A stretch of DNA of 36,277 bases from an uncultured Saprospiraceae bacterium (lineage in GTDB: Bacteria; Bacteroidota; Bacteroidia; Chitinophagales; Saprospiraceae), in the NCBI GenBank assembly GCA_937951615.1, contig CALFBH010000098.1, positions 1 through 36,277 of the forward strand. Reading direction: 5' to 3'. The notes under the pieces were generated by a model. The model saw only the letters and a list, made by a program, of their open reading frames with translations. It was not told the origin of the DNA and did no database searches. The position numbers and the translations under genes are program-made. Shown here one piece after another: positions 12,001 to 16,569 of the stretch (the first letter of the stretch is position 1; each line of letters opens with the position of its first letter).

Positions 12001-12076
12001 CTATTATGCGAAAGTTACCTTTGTAGATGGCGTGACCATCATGTATAAAGGCGATGTGACCTTATTGAGAAAATAA
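2..12076 (+). CDS. Giant SprB-repeat surface protein with T9SS type B sorting domain (5' end outside window)
   Basis: The frame is open from base 2 to the TAA at 12074-12076, giving 4024 visible codons; the true start lies upstream. I count 50 complete modules of about 75-79 residues, each with a Cys near its start (often CNGDTDG or CFGDTDG), a GGT.PYTY.WDNG core, an AGTYTV.VTDANGC end and a short linker often ending in ITEP. This is the SprB repeat pattern known from gliding and adhesion proteins of Bacteroidota. After the last module come an Ig-like segment (SYSWTPATGLSCSDCP) and, from about 11789, a 95-residue domain starting FIPNIFSPDNDGTNDVFFV and ending in a lysine/arginine tail. That is the gliding-motility-associated (CHU_C, T9SS type B) sorting domain. 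The product is therefore probably exported by Sec, then T9SS, and kept on or shed from the surface as an adhesin or gliding component. The ligand is unknown. A terminator follows directly. Confidence 0.93.
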   Translation, partial: DANNCVTTATVTIDQPTDLTANAGGAVGDVLLCNGDTDGELTLTVNGGTAPYNFDWNNGLTTDQNPTGLAAGTYTVLITDGNNCTLSVTTEITEPAVLSASATENSAVNCFGALDGAATVSVSGGTTPYTYLWDNGETTATASSLGAGAHDVTLTDANNCTTTASVTITDAIELSLALTASTEANCTSCDGTADVSVTGGISPYTYSWSNGNTNNLPTDLCSGINTLTVTDANGCTATTEINIGTISTLEANATADNNISCFNACDGAATVAATSGNPPYNYVWSNGQTTATAAGLCVGSYAVTVTDQDNCIVVQTGVEITEPTELLTTATEDVPVTCFGGNDGQATVSTNGGVAPYTVEWDNGETTATATALTAGSQTVTVTDANGCESVASVNVAQPPELLAVTSAEAQLCSGDDEGTISLTVVGGVSPYTYSWDNGAGTDQNPSNLMAGVYTVEVTDANGCTTTATGIITEPDAMVANASENTIVSCSDSFDGEATVSVSGGTVPYTYLWDNGEITATATALNAGLHTVTITDANGCEQFGTVTMTDVLELDISVEASTEANCTSCDGTATISITGGTAPYSYEWSNGNNNEDPTNLCAGVNVLTVTDANSCTATTAVNIETISTLVGNIIIDNQVSCASACDATATMAASSGNPPYTYNWSDGQTTATATGLCVGTYAVTLTDQDNCIVVETGITISEPSELTVSAVQDAAANCFGNNDGAATATIAGGTMPYTITWDNGESTATATMLNAGLHTVTITDANACQTIANVTIDQPDELIGNAGGAVGDQLDCNGDTDGSLTLTVNGGTAPYTYQWDNGAGTVQNPTGLIAGTYTVLITDANNCTTTVSTTITEPDVLSAVTVQNSAVSCPGSSDGEATAIPGGGTTPYAYTWDNGETTANATTLSAGIHDITITDANGCTAFANVTIDDAPPLSIILDDDGAANCTSCDGTASISVNGGSAPYTYEWSNGNTAEDPANLCSGNNIVTVTDANGCTAVLDVNIGSISTLAAITNIDNAIDCANNCNGMITVTASAGATPYSYQWSDGQNTDTATGLCAGSYAITVTDANNCIVVENITLSEPTELLATAAEINTVSCANGNDGEASVTTTGGTTPYAILWDNGETTATATTLWGGAHTVTITDDNGCTAIANVTLGEPTQLAATATGDALDCNGDTDGIIDLTVSGGTEPYSYNWNNGAGSDEDPSGLDAGTYVVTVTDANACFMTASASITQPGTLVASAVVDSGISCAGEEDGQATASATDGTAPYVYAWDNGETTAIATTLNAGTHDVTVTDANGCTDIASVSIGDVTAIDIVLDGNTAANCTACNGTASLTISGGSAPYTYEWSNGNNVEDAANLCAGANTVTVTDANGCTAILDINISTISTLTVTTTEDSGVSCFNQCDGQATVTASLGNPPYAYQWSGGQTAPVVGGLCAGEHSVTVTDADNCVEVQTVTINGPDELLTSATEGNTISCTGNSDGQGVVTISGGTLPYNILWDNFETGSINSTLDAGLHTVTVTDANGCLSTAEVTITEPGELSGTAIGEALACNGDTDGDINLTVNGGTAPFSFAWNNGAGTDQNPTGLSAGMYTVIITDDNGCSTTTSAEITETLLLAASALEDAGITCNSAADGAATVSATDGTAPYTYAWDNGETSTTATTLNAGTHTVTVTDANGCEAIASVNITDVGEIDVIANATGAANCSSCDGTANVTVTGGTAPYAYTWSNGGTIEDPIDLCTGANTVTVTDANGCTATADVTIANVSTLAISTAVDNNASCFGTCDGQATATGLAGSPPYTFAWSNGQGTDVAVGLCAGTYTVTITDVDNCLDIATVTITEPAEALQATTVEDIPVSCAGGNDGEATVTITGGTAPYQIFWANGQSTATATDLTAGPQTVIISDANGCLAEATVNISEPGSAVTIQVTTNTESNCTSCDGTASVAITGGVAPYTYTWSNGSTTDAPTDLCSGINGLTVTDANGCTAIENINTDNNSSLTTTVTASTNLTCANACDGTASVTPFGGQAPYNIVWDDGQTTTSVTGLCAGTHFVTITDQDGCLAAASVEITEPGELTATGTGEALACNGDTDGDITLTVTGGTPPFTYTWNNGAGNVQNPSGLAAGTYTVLVVDANACNTTTTVEITQPEFELSADALAQDLSCNNAADGNITLTVTGGTLPYTFAWDNGAGTDQNPSGLGAGTYSVVITDGNNCTATATATLTQPVELLASATGGMLDCNGDVDGEITLTVNGGTTPYTYAWDNGAGTVQNPTGLSAGTYTVVITDANNCQAITSAEITEPQEALTVIAMGEALDCFGDTDGDIMLTVTGGTAPYTYEWDNGAGTVQNPTGLSAGTYNATVTDANGCNVASVSAEITQPAEALSALVATADALDCFGDTDGEIILTVTGGTAPYTYVWDNGAGTDQNPTGLSAGTYNATVTDANGCVVNNVTAELTEPAEALTAAAAISSTLDCTGDSDGEITLTVNGGTAPYTYQWDNGAGTTQNPTGLSAGTYTVVVTDVNGCQSLASADLTEPTLLIAFASGETLACNGNADGDINLVVTGGTSPYTYQWDNGAGTDEDPTGLPVGIYTVTVTDANACSSTANAEIAQPGTLEASAAGMTLACNSDANGIITLTITGGVPPFTFAWDNGATSQNPDGLIAGTYAVVVTDANNCTATASAIIDQPEGLIAVATGEALNCFGDLDGDINLDVTGGIAPYTFAWDNGAGTDEDPTGLPVGTYIVVVTDANACVTTATAEITEPAIALTATATGEALACNGDTDGNITLEVNGGTTPYTFTWNNGLGPVQNPADLIAGTYTVTVTDANGCVATSAADITESGTLEASAVGEALACNGDTDGNIALTVTGGTFPFTYSWDNGAGTVEDPVGLGAGTYAVTVTDANGCLAIASAEITEPTPLEGIAVGEELACNNELGSITLTVNGGTAPYTFDWDTGGGTDQNPTDLNAGTYNVIITDANGCTALASAIITEPDPLTAMAMGAALDCNGDTGDITLTVNGGTAPYAFEWDNGAGTDQSPTGLNAGIYTVTVTDDNNCTATASTELTQPADALVASATGDALNCFGDTDGEISLTVTGGTPPYTYLWDNGAGTVQNPTGLGAGTYNVTVTDANACIVDNASATITGPAAALTASATGDALDCFGDTDGNITLTVNGGTTPYTYQWDNGAGTDPSPTGLGAGTYNATVTDANGCIIDNITTIITEPAMALTASATGDALDCFGDTDGNITLTVNGGTAPYVYQWDNGAGTVQNPTGLGAGTYNATVTDANGCIIDNITAIITEPAMALTASATGDALDCFGDTDGNITLTVNGGTTPYTYQWDNGAGTVQNPTGLSAGTYNATVTDANGCIVDNVFATITEPTAALTASATGDALDCFGDTDGNITLTVNGGTAPYTYQWDNGAGTVQNPTGLGAGTYSVTITDASACTINTSVFATITQPATALAASAVGNSLTCNEDTDGSITLTVTGGTPPYTYQWNNGAGTVQNPTGLGVGTYNATVTDANGCTISNVSATVAAPAILAATTTEQQSASCFDSADGEALVSVTGGTTPYSYNWSNGETTNPATQLEGGQHEVTITDANGCQVINTMSIFNPTQLSLTGISSTEVACFSESDGTASVTIAGGTAPYSYLWNTTPAQTTATAIGLTAGTYSVIVTDANGCIMDAIEVEVTQPEGSLAGSVSGTDATCNGSSDGAATATATGGVPGYTYQWNTGATSASISGIAAGVYTVVITDANDCSYTESITIGQPDLIAGVITPTGATCFGDENGSILVETTTGGSEPYVYSLDGENYQVSDYFGGLSAGNYTVYIQDVNGCESAVPTLVEEPFELNVDLGVDVTVELGDSIQLFAQVNTFDSLSYSWTPATGLSCSDCPNPWMTGTESTIYEVTITNEAGCTATDDIFVEVDNDRDVFIPNIFSPDNDGTNDVFFVNGGIGVEQVDVFRVYDRWGELIFQMEDIQPNDPNYGWDGTFRGQDMKPAVFVYYAKVTFVDGVTIMYKGDVTLLRK
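554..6250 (+). repeat. Higher-order repeat of five SprB modules (about 1.14 kb period)
   Basis: Modules beginning Asn-Cys-(Thr/Ser)-x-Cys start at 554, 1694, 2843, 3980, 5117 and 5804. The first four intervals are 1140, 1149, 1137 and 1137 bp. Each period holds five module types in the same order: NCTSC type, CxxxC type with a PPY or TPY core, an N/GNDG type, a CNGDTDG type (CSGDDEG in the first period) and an SC..DG type. The last interval is only 687 bp, so two module types are missing there. The two modules before 554 match the last two positions of a period, which suggests the array continues upstream of the window. Confidence 0.85.
6251..10642 (+). repeat. Homogeneous array of 19 SprB modules
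   Basis: From 6251 the five-type order stops and nearly all modules are of one kind (LACNGDTDG or LDCFGDTDG start, WDNGAGT.QNPTGL.AGTY core), each 74-79 codons long. A DNA tract ACCCTTACGGTAAATGG recurs almost unchanged in many of them (for example near 6747, 7447, 8814, 9040, 9502, 9736, 9970 and 10204), while flanking codons vary. The array ends where the more divergent module at 10643 begins. Confidence 0.85.
9470..10408 (+). repeat. Four nearly identical 234-237 bp tandem units inside the SprB array
   Basis: Units start at 9470, 9704, 9938 and 10172 with exactly 234 bp between starts; the next module begins 237 bp later at 10409. They share long exact DNA stretches, including the GCAACAGGCGACGC linker and the ACCCTTACGGTAAATGG tract. 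Identity at silent sites marks this as the youngest amplification in the gene. Confidence 0.88.
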
Positions 12077-12122
12077 CAGCACAGATCATGAAGTTTTCTT
12101 TCCTGCCTAAGTAGGAGAAGTA

Positions 12123-12160
12123 GAGCGGCTCAATTCTTCGGGATTGAGCCGCTTGAATTT
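12123..12160 (+). terminator. Rho-independent terminator of the giant surface-protein gene
   Basis: A perfect 11-bp stem (12124-12134 with 12143-12153) is extended inward by a T-G and a C-G pair to close a UUCG tetraloop (12137-12140), and is followed by TTGAATTTT. It lies 47 bp after the stop. The T tract is short, so termination strength is uncertain. Confidence 0.75.
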
Positions 12161-12388
12161 TGTCATTAGGAACATTTATCAAGACGTCTTTGGGGATGGC
12201 GATAGAAAACCTCACTTGAGTGTAAGTATGAAAATGATGATGTAATGTATTAAAATTCATGTTCTGCGTATTTGCAGTGGAACGCATAGGCGTTGATTTT
12301 ATGTTGTGCAAATTTTTGGATGGTATTTTATTTTACCACAAAAAAAGCAGAACTTAGCAACTGCAAGATTTTAATAAAAAATAGAATT

Positions 12389-13201
12389 ATGGACTATAAG
12401 AATTTCAAAGTAGAAATTAGCGATTTTGTTGCGCACGTTGCTTTCAATCTTCCACATCGGGCAAACAGCTTGAAACTGGAAGCCTGGGAAGAAATGGAAC
12501 AGGTATTTGAAGCCATGCACTTAGATAAAAATGTGCGGGTGATTATTTTGTCGGGCGAAGGCAAGCATTTTTGTGCGGGTATTGATGTACAGACATTGAT
12601 GGATCAACAGCAGGGAATGGGCAGTCATTGTGAAGCGAGGAATCGGGAAATACTTCGTGGTTTTGTCTTGAAATTGCAAAGGACGATCAGCAGTATTGAA
12701 AAATGTCGGAAGCCGGTATTGGCAGCTGTGCATGGCGGTTGTATTGGTGGTGGCGTGGATATTATTTCTGCCTGCGATATTCGTTACGCTACCGAAGACG
12801 CTTATTTTACCATTAAAGAAATAGACCTCGGTATTGTGGCGGATATTGGCACTTTGCAGCGACTACCCAATATCATTCATCCCGGCATTATGGCTGAAAT
12901 GGCTTATACGGGTAGAAAGGTGGACGGCACAGAAGCGCAGCGTATCGGACTGGTCAATAGAGCTTATGCCGACAAGGAAGCAATGATGGCTGGAGTAGGA
13001 GAGATAGCAGCAATGATTGCAGCCAAGTCGCCCGTTTGTATTCGAGGCATCAAGGAAAACCTCCTGTATCAGCGCGACCACAGCGTAGCAGATAGCCTGG
13101 ATTATGTAGCCACTTGGAATGCAGCGATGTTGATGTCAGAAGATATTAAGGAAGCGATGATGGCGCATTTTGAAAAACGGGAAGCAACGTATAAGGATTA
13201 A
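12389..13201 (+). CDS. Crotonase family protein, delta(3,5)-delta(2,4)-dienoyl-CoA isomerase-like
   Basis: The 270-residue product belongs to the enoyl-CoA hydratase/isomerase fold. It carries the oxyanion-hole segments HFCAGID (about 60-66) and HGGCIGGGVD (115-124). The stretch KEIDLGIVADIGTLQRLP (143-160) closely resembles ECH1-type dienoyl-CoA isomerases. The three acidic residues known as catalytic in rat ECH1 (Asp176, Glu196, Asp204) align with Asp124, Glu144 and Asp152 at the same spacing. The expected role is shifting double bonds during beta-oxidation of unsaturated fatty acids in the cytoplasm. A longer frame opens at 12293, but its extra 32 residues look like untranslated leader; the ATG at 12389 begins the family-like MDYKNFKVEI. 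The lipoprotein gene starts 3 bp after the stop, so they are probably cotranscribed. Ordinary enoyl-CoA hydratase activity cannot be excluded. Confidence 0.88.
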   Translation: MDYKNFKVEISDFVAHVAFNLPHRANSLKLEAWEEMEQVFEAMHLDKNVRVIILSGEGKHFCAGIDVQTLMDQQQGMGSHCEARNREILRGFVLKLQRTISSIEKCRKPVLAAVHGGCIGGGVDIISACDIRYATEDAYFTIKEIDLGIVADIGTLQRLPNIIHPGIMAEMAYTGRKVDGTEAQRIGLVNRAYADKEAMMAGVGEIAAMIAAKSPVCIRGIKENLLYQRDHSVADSLDYVATWNAAMLMSEDIKEAMMAHFEKREATYKD

Positions 13202-13204
13202 ATA

Positions 13205-13948
13205 ATGAGAAATCTACTTTTGTTATTGGGAATATCAATCCTACTCAGTGCTTGTGGTTCGACTCGTAATATGAGTTATCCGCCAGGCGATTCTTATGGT
13301 ATAATGGGAAGTTTTGCGGAAAATTCAAGATACGAAAAGAAAGGTATCACCGAATCCTTGTTCAAGTCGGATAAAAGCACCATTTCAGAGGCAGACATTC
13401 AGCGTTTGTTGGATGGAGAAATAAGGCTGCCGGATACAGTACGGGTTGCATTACTCAATTTTGGCTCCAACTCTACCCGTCGTTATTATGCCAATTACTG
13501 GATGAATGAAGACTACCTTAAATTGAAACAAAGCTATCTCGACATTATAGAAGAAAAGTTAAGTCGTTCAGGTAGGGTCGGGAAGACGATGGTTGTCCCA
13601 AAACTCATCCTGAGTCATAATCCCGATATTGTACAATTGCGTGAAGCAGCCGTCCGTTTGCAGGCAGATGTCATACTTATTTTTACAGTAAAAAGCGACA
13701 TTTATTATAAATACAAAATGTTCAAAAAAAGCGAAGCAAAAGCCTTTGCGACTTGCGAAGCACTACTGATGGATATTCGTACTGGCGTCATTCCTTTTTC
13801 TGAAGTTGTGACGAGTGATATGCTGGTTTCCAAAGAAGACAGCGACCTAACGGAAGAAGAAATGCGAATGCGGGCAGAAAACGAAGCGACACAAAAGACA
13901 CTCAATGAAGTTGCCGATAAGCTAGTGCAGTTTTTTAGAGATTTATAA
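13205..13948 (+). CDS. Putative lipoprotein of unknown function
   Basis: The 247-residue product starts with a short hydrophobic signal peptide and a lipobox (LLSAC, Cys17) followed by GSTRN, so it should be lipidated and membrane-anchored. The mature part has a strand-like VRVALLNFG (about 80-88), a helical YLDIIEEKL region, an ADVILIFTVKSD strand (about 155-166), a segment ending MDIRTGVIPFSEV, and an acidic helical C-terminus. The alternation of strands with a central helix loosely recalls TolB-N/CsgG-type lipoprotein folds, but that is only an impression. I do not recognise the family. It follows the crotonase gene by 3 bp, so the two are likely one transcript; no functional link is evident. 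Confidence 0.8.
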   Translation: MRNLLLLLGISILLSACGSTRNMSYPPGDSYGIMGSFAENSRYEKKGITESLFKSDKSTISEADIQRLLDGEIRLPDTVRVALLNFGSNSTRRYYANYWMNEDYLKLKQSYLDIIEEKLSRSGRVGKTMVVPKLILSHNPDIVQLREAAVRLQADVILIFTVKSDIYYKYKMFKKSEAKAFATCEALLMDIRTGVIPFSEVVTSDMLVSKEDSDLTEEEMRMRAENEATQKTLNEVADKLVQFFRDL

Positions 13949-13993
13949 GTGGGGGAATTCTAAAAAAGGAAAATCTAAACTCCAAAACTATGA

Positions 13994-14164
13994 GTAATTG
14001 AGTTGATTATGTTAATTAAGTGATTGAGTACACTGTAACAAGACTACTTAGTGACCCTTCGTCGTTTAGTGGTTAAAAAAAACGCCGCGATACGCAACCC
14101 AGAGCCTTAATGCAGGGTAAAATATTTAAAGTGTATTGAATAATCACTCAATCAACTCAATTAC
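13994..14164. repeat. Nested inverted repeat, possible miniature element
   Basis: A perfect 15-bp inverted repeat (13994-14008 with 14150-14164, GTAATTGAGTTGATT) encloses two further complementary pairs in the right order: GTGATT at 14020-14025 with 14142-14147, and TACACT at 14029-14034 with AGTGTA at 14130-14135. The 95-bp centre shows no open frame of note. It lies between convergent genes. Confidence 0.55.
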
Positions 14165-14215
14165 CCAATCACTCAATCAACTCAATCACCCCAATATCCC
14201 AATCAACTCAATCAC
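14142..14215. repeat. Short tandem repeat (25 bp, AATCACTCAATCAACTCAAT core)
   Basis: Two nearly identical copies lie at 14142-14166 and 14167-14190, with a partial third at 14201-14215. The array overlaps the 3' end of the HAD phosphatase gene and encodes its last residues. Confidence 0.7.
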
Positions 14216-14872
14216 ACTCCGAACTTCAAAATCCGGTACAATCCCCTGATTCGGTTTTTTGAGTGCATTGACCCAGCAAGTATGAAAGCCATATTGCTGC
14301 CCACCTAGAATGTCGGACTTTATATTATCACCAATCACCAGAACTTGTTCTTTGGGCGGTGGCTGTGGGATAGACTGGTAAGCTACTTCAAAATATTGGG
14401 GATTGGGTTTGGCTACACCGATTTCATCGGAGACAATGATACTGTCGAAATATTGGTCAATGTTCAGTTTGCTGAGTCGTGCACGTTGTACTTCTTTTAG
14501 TCCATTGGTAATAATGCTGAGGTGATAATCGGGCTTGATTTTTGCTAATAATTCTGGTACATCTGCATACATTTCCGACTTCACGATTAGGTTTTCCAGG
14601 TATCGCTTGCTGAAATTTTCCGGCGTAGTGGGAGCGAAGCCAATGACTTCAAACAAATCCTCAAAACGCTTAGGACGTAAAACCTTTGCAGTAATTCTCC
14701 CTTCTTCAAAATCTGTCCAGACCCTGCCATTCACTGTTTTATAATAGGAATAAATCTCTGGGGTACAAGCATGACCATAATCCTCAAAAGTCTGCCACAA
14801 AGACAATTTAGATGCACCGCTGAAATCCAGTAGGGTGTTATCTGCATCAAACATAAGCCATTTTATCTCCAT
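14186..14872 (-). CDS. HAD-superfamily hydrolase, YjjG-like pyrimidine nucleotidase
   Basis: This 228-residue protein shows all four HAD motifs: DADNT with nucleophile Asp9 and acid/base Asp11, IITNG with Thr122, Lys155 in GVAKPNP, and GDNIKSD with Asp182 and Asp187. An alpha-helical cap lies at about residues 15-100. The MFDADNTLLDF start and the IITNGL and GVAKPNP stretches fit the YjjG family, which dephosphorylates noncanonical pyrimidine nucleotides; the substrate is inferred from family only. The last residues (VIELIGILG) are encoded by short ATTGAGTTG-type repeats that continue past the stop, so the C-terminus may have been reshaped by repeat slippage. It is transcribed divergently from the nucleotidyltransferase gene. 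Confidence 0.88.
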   Translation of the reverse strand: MEIKWLMFDADNTLLDFSGASKLSLWQTFEDYGHACTPEIYSYYKTVNGRVWTDFEEGRITAKVLRPKRFEDLFEVIGFAPTTPENFSKRYLENLIVKSEMYADVPELLAKIKPDYHLSIITNGLKEVQRARLSKLNIDQYFDSIIVSDEIGVAKPNPQYFEVAYQSIPQPPPKEQVLVIGDNIKSDILGGQQYGFHTCWVNALKKPNQGIVPDFEVRSVIELIGILG

Positions 14873-14911
14873 GATTTGTTGTTTTTATGAGGTAAAGATA
14901 AGACTTTACAA

Positions 14912-14947
14912 GACCTTTCCTAAACCTACGTAGGTTTAGGAAAGGTC
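14912..14947. promoter_or_regulatory. Perfect 36-bp palindrome between divergent genes
   Basis: The half-site GACCTTTCCTAAACCTAC (14912-14929) is followed without spacer by its exact reverse complement (14930-14947). It sits 39 bp before the HAD gene start and 42 bp before the nucleotidyltransferase start, and its right arm covers the -33 region of the predicted promoter. It may be an operator for a dimeric regulator or one copy of a dispersed palindromic repeat; the sequence alone does not decide. Confidence 0.7.
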
Positions 14948-14967
14948 ACATTATTTTTCTACTTTTG
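14935..14967 (+). promoter_or_regulatory. Predicted Bacteroidota-type promoter for the nucleotidyltransferase
   Basis: TACTTTTG at 14960-14967 matches the TAnnTTTG -7 box exactly. TTTA at 14935-14938 lies 21 bp upstream as a degenerate -33 box. The start codon follows 22 bp after the -7 box. Confidence 0.5.
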
Positions 14968-14989
14968 CCGCAAAGCAAAAATAAACAAA

Positions 14990-15889
14990 ATGAAACCAAC
15001 ACTCGTCGTATTAGCAGCAGGCATGGGTAGCCGATATGGAGGCTTAAAACAATTGGATGGCGTCGGTCCGAATGAAGAAACCATTATTGACTTTTCGGTC
15101 TTTGATGCGATTCGGGCGGGCTTTGGCAAAGTTGTTTTTATCGTTCGCGAAAGTTTTGTGGAAGACTTCAAAGCCAAAGTTAGTGCTCGATTTGCAGACC
15201 TGATTGAAGTGGTCTTTGTCTTTCAGCCTATGGAGCCGGATATTCCGGGACTTGGTGTTGTGCCACGTCAAAAGCCCTGGGGGACAGCCCATGCTGTATT
15301 GGTGGCTAAGGATGTGGTAAAAGAGCCTTTTGCTGTGGTCAATGCAGATGATTATTACGGCATTTCTTCCTTTCAGAAAATGGCTAATTTTTTAATAAAA
15401 AAAGCTTCACCAAGTCATTTTTCAATGGTCGGCTATCAATTGTCGAAGACCTTATCTCCCAATGGTTCTGTGTCGCGGGGAATATGTGCCATGGACGAAA
15501 ATCGCTTTCTGACGACAGTTGTGGAACGCACAAAAATTGTCATTGAAGAAGCTGGTATTTTTGATACAGCAGGGGAGCAGCCATTAGAATTGTCCGAAGA
15601 TGATTTGGTGTCTATGAATTTCTGGGGTTTCCATCCTTCGTTTTTTGAAAGCCTGGAAGCTGCTTTTATTGCTTTCGCAAAAGCACATAAAGAAGAACCT
15701 CGGGCAGAATTTTATATTCCTTTAATTGTGAATGACTTAGTGCAAAGTGGCGAAGCAAAGGTGGAAGTGTTGGAATGTAGAGAACAGTGGTATGGCGTTA
15801 CTTATTCTGATGACAAACCGAAGGTCCAAAAGGCTATTGCGGATATGATCGAGCAGAAATTATATGATAATCCATTGTGGAAAATCTAG
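14990..15889 (+). CDS. Sugar-1-phosphate nucleotidyltransferase family protein
   Basis: The 299-residue product begins with the nucleotide-binding signature LAAGMGSRYGGLKQ (residues 8-21) of the NTP_transferase fold. It also has KPWGTAHAV (95-103) and a metal-binding NADDYYG (118-124). Such enzymes join a sugar 1-phosphate to an NTP, releasing pyrophosphate to give an NDP-sugar for glycan synthesis. UTP-glucose-1-phosphate uridylyltransferase is the closest well-known relative, but the sugar and nucleotide cannot be read from the sequence. It is a cytoplasmic protein with no signal peptide. The gene is monocistronic, with its own promoter-like box, and ends 31 bp before the convergent vapC gene. 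Confidence 0.82.
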   Translation: MKPTLVVLAAGMGSRYGGLKQLDGVGPNEETIIDFSVFDAIRAGFGKVVFIVRESFVEDFKAKVSARFADLIEVVFVFQPMEPDIPGLGVVPRQKPWGTAHAVLVAKDVVKEPFAVVNADDYYGISSFQKMANFLIKKASPSHFSMVGYQLSKTLSPNGSVSRGICAMDENRFLTTVVERTKIVIEEAGIFDTAGEQPLELSEDDLVSMNFWGFHPSFFESLEAAFIAFAKAHKEEPRAEFYIPLIVNDLVQSGEAKVEVLECREQWYGVTYSDDKPKVQKAIADMIEQKLYDNPLWKI

Positions 15890-15920
15890 TATTGTAATAT
15901 AAACAATCAATAGGACGCTT

Positions 15921-16310
15921 TCATTTAAGGTGTGCATTGATACAAGGCAAGTTCTCAATTTCATCAAAATCGGAAATATTCCTTGTTATAATGGTCAACT
16001 TGTGGATAACAGCTGTAGCTGCAATAATAGCATCGGGCAGTTTTATTTTGTGGCTCTTTCTAATATCAATGGTTTTTAAGACTACTTTATCTGAAAGTGG
16101 TAATGTTTCAGTTTCATTAATAAAATCTTCAAGGGTTTGCATTTCGTCAGGCTGTCCATTAAACCCAAGCAGTTCGATTTGATTAATAACTGAAAGACAA
16201 TGCAAGTCATTCTCGACAAGGTTTTCAAGCCAACGACTGCCGGAATCGGGTAGTTTAGCCCCGAGAAATTCAATTACGACATTGGTGTCTATCAGATATT
16301 TCGTTCCCAT
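15921..16310 (-). CDS. vapC: PIN-domain ribonuclease toxin, VapC type
   Basis: The 129-residue protein is a typical single PIN domain. The conserved acidic residues are visible: Asp8 in LIDTN, Glu46 in INQIELLGF, Asp93 in LPDAIIAATA and Asp114 in TRNISDFD. PIN toxins use these to bind Mg2+/Mn2+ and cleave RNA, in many cases tRNA. Its start overlaps the end of the upstream small gene by 19 bp, the usual antitoxin-first arrangement of vapBC operons, so translational coupling is likely. The set of key residues is complete, so the toxin is probably intact. Confidence 0.9.
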   Translation of the reverse strand: MGTKYLIDTNVVIEFLGAKLPDSGSRWLENLVENDLHCLSVINQIELLGFNGQPDEMQTLEDFINETETLPLSDKVVLKTIDIRKSHKIKLPDAIIAATAVIHKLTIITRNISDFDEIENLPCINAHLK

Positions 16311-16498
16311 TCGCTGCGGCTTTGGTCTAGTTTTTTTAGCATCTTGTTAGCAGTTTTTTTAGATATACTGCCTGCCCATCGACGTTTTGGTGTTTCAGTT
16401 TTTTTATCGGTAACCAATCGTAATACCTTGAGTCGCTCCAACTGTTGGAGGAGGGATAATGCGTGGTCACTGAGCAATTCTACTGTTATTATTTGCAT
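16292..16498 (-). CDS. vapB: Antitoxin of the VapBC pair
   Basis: This 68-residue protein lies directly upstream of the PIN toxin and overlaps it by 19 bp. Its N-terminal half (ITVELLSDHALSLLQQLERL) is amphipathic. The C-terminal half is basic and helical (SKKTANKMLKKLDQ), a plausible toxin-wrapping tail. No classical AbrB or ribbon-helix-helix motif is obvious, so the assignment rests mainly on gene order, size and overlap. By analogy with VapB proteins it should neutralise the toxin and repress its own promoter. Confidence 0.8.
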   Translation of the reverse strand: MQIITVELLSDHALSLLQQLERLKVLRLVTDKKTETPKRRWAGSISKKTANKMLKKLDQSRSEWERNI

Positions 16499-16500
16499 GC

Positions 16501-16551
16501 TTGTAAAATTTTAATGCTTACAAATTTACAAAATCATTGGGTTTAAATCAA
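16501..16551 (-). promoter_or_regulatory. Predicted vapBC promoter with overlapping dyad
   Basis: Read on the minus strand, TTG (16551-16549) and TAAATTTG (16528-16521) match the Bacteroidota -33/-7 pattern with a 20-bp spacer. The -7 box ends 22 bp before the vapB start. TTGTAA (16501-16506) and TTACAA (16518-16523) form an inverted pair overlapping the -7 box and start region, where an autorepressor could bind. Confidence 0.55.
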
Positions 16552-16569
16552 TTTTTTGTTAGTACTACC

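Noticed and set aside
12293-12388. Upstream extension of the crotonase frame by 32 residues
   Set aside because: The extra residues are rich in Phe, Cys and Lys from A/T-rich leader DNA; the ATG at 12389 gives the normal family start.
14031-14140. Structured-looking centre of the inverted repeat as a tRNA or small RNA
   Set aside because: No cloverleaf, CCA-type end or promoter box could be found.
14142-14215. Short regular repeats as a possible CRISPR array
   Set aside because: The units abut without spacers of constant length, overlap a coding end, and no cas gene is nearby.
14912-14947. 36-bp palindrome as a bidirectional terminator
   Set aside because: It is between divergent starts, so no transcript needs ending there, and it is not directly followed by a T run on either strand.
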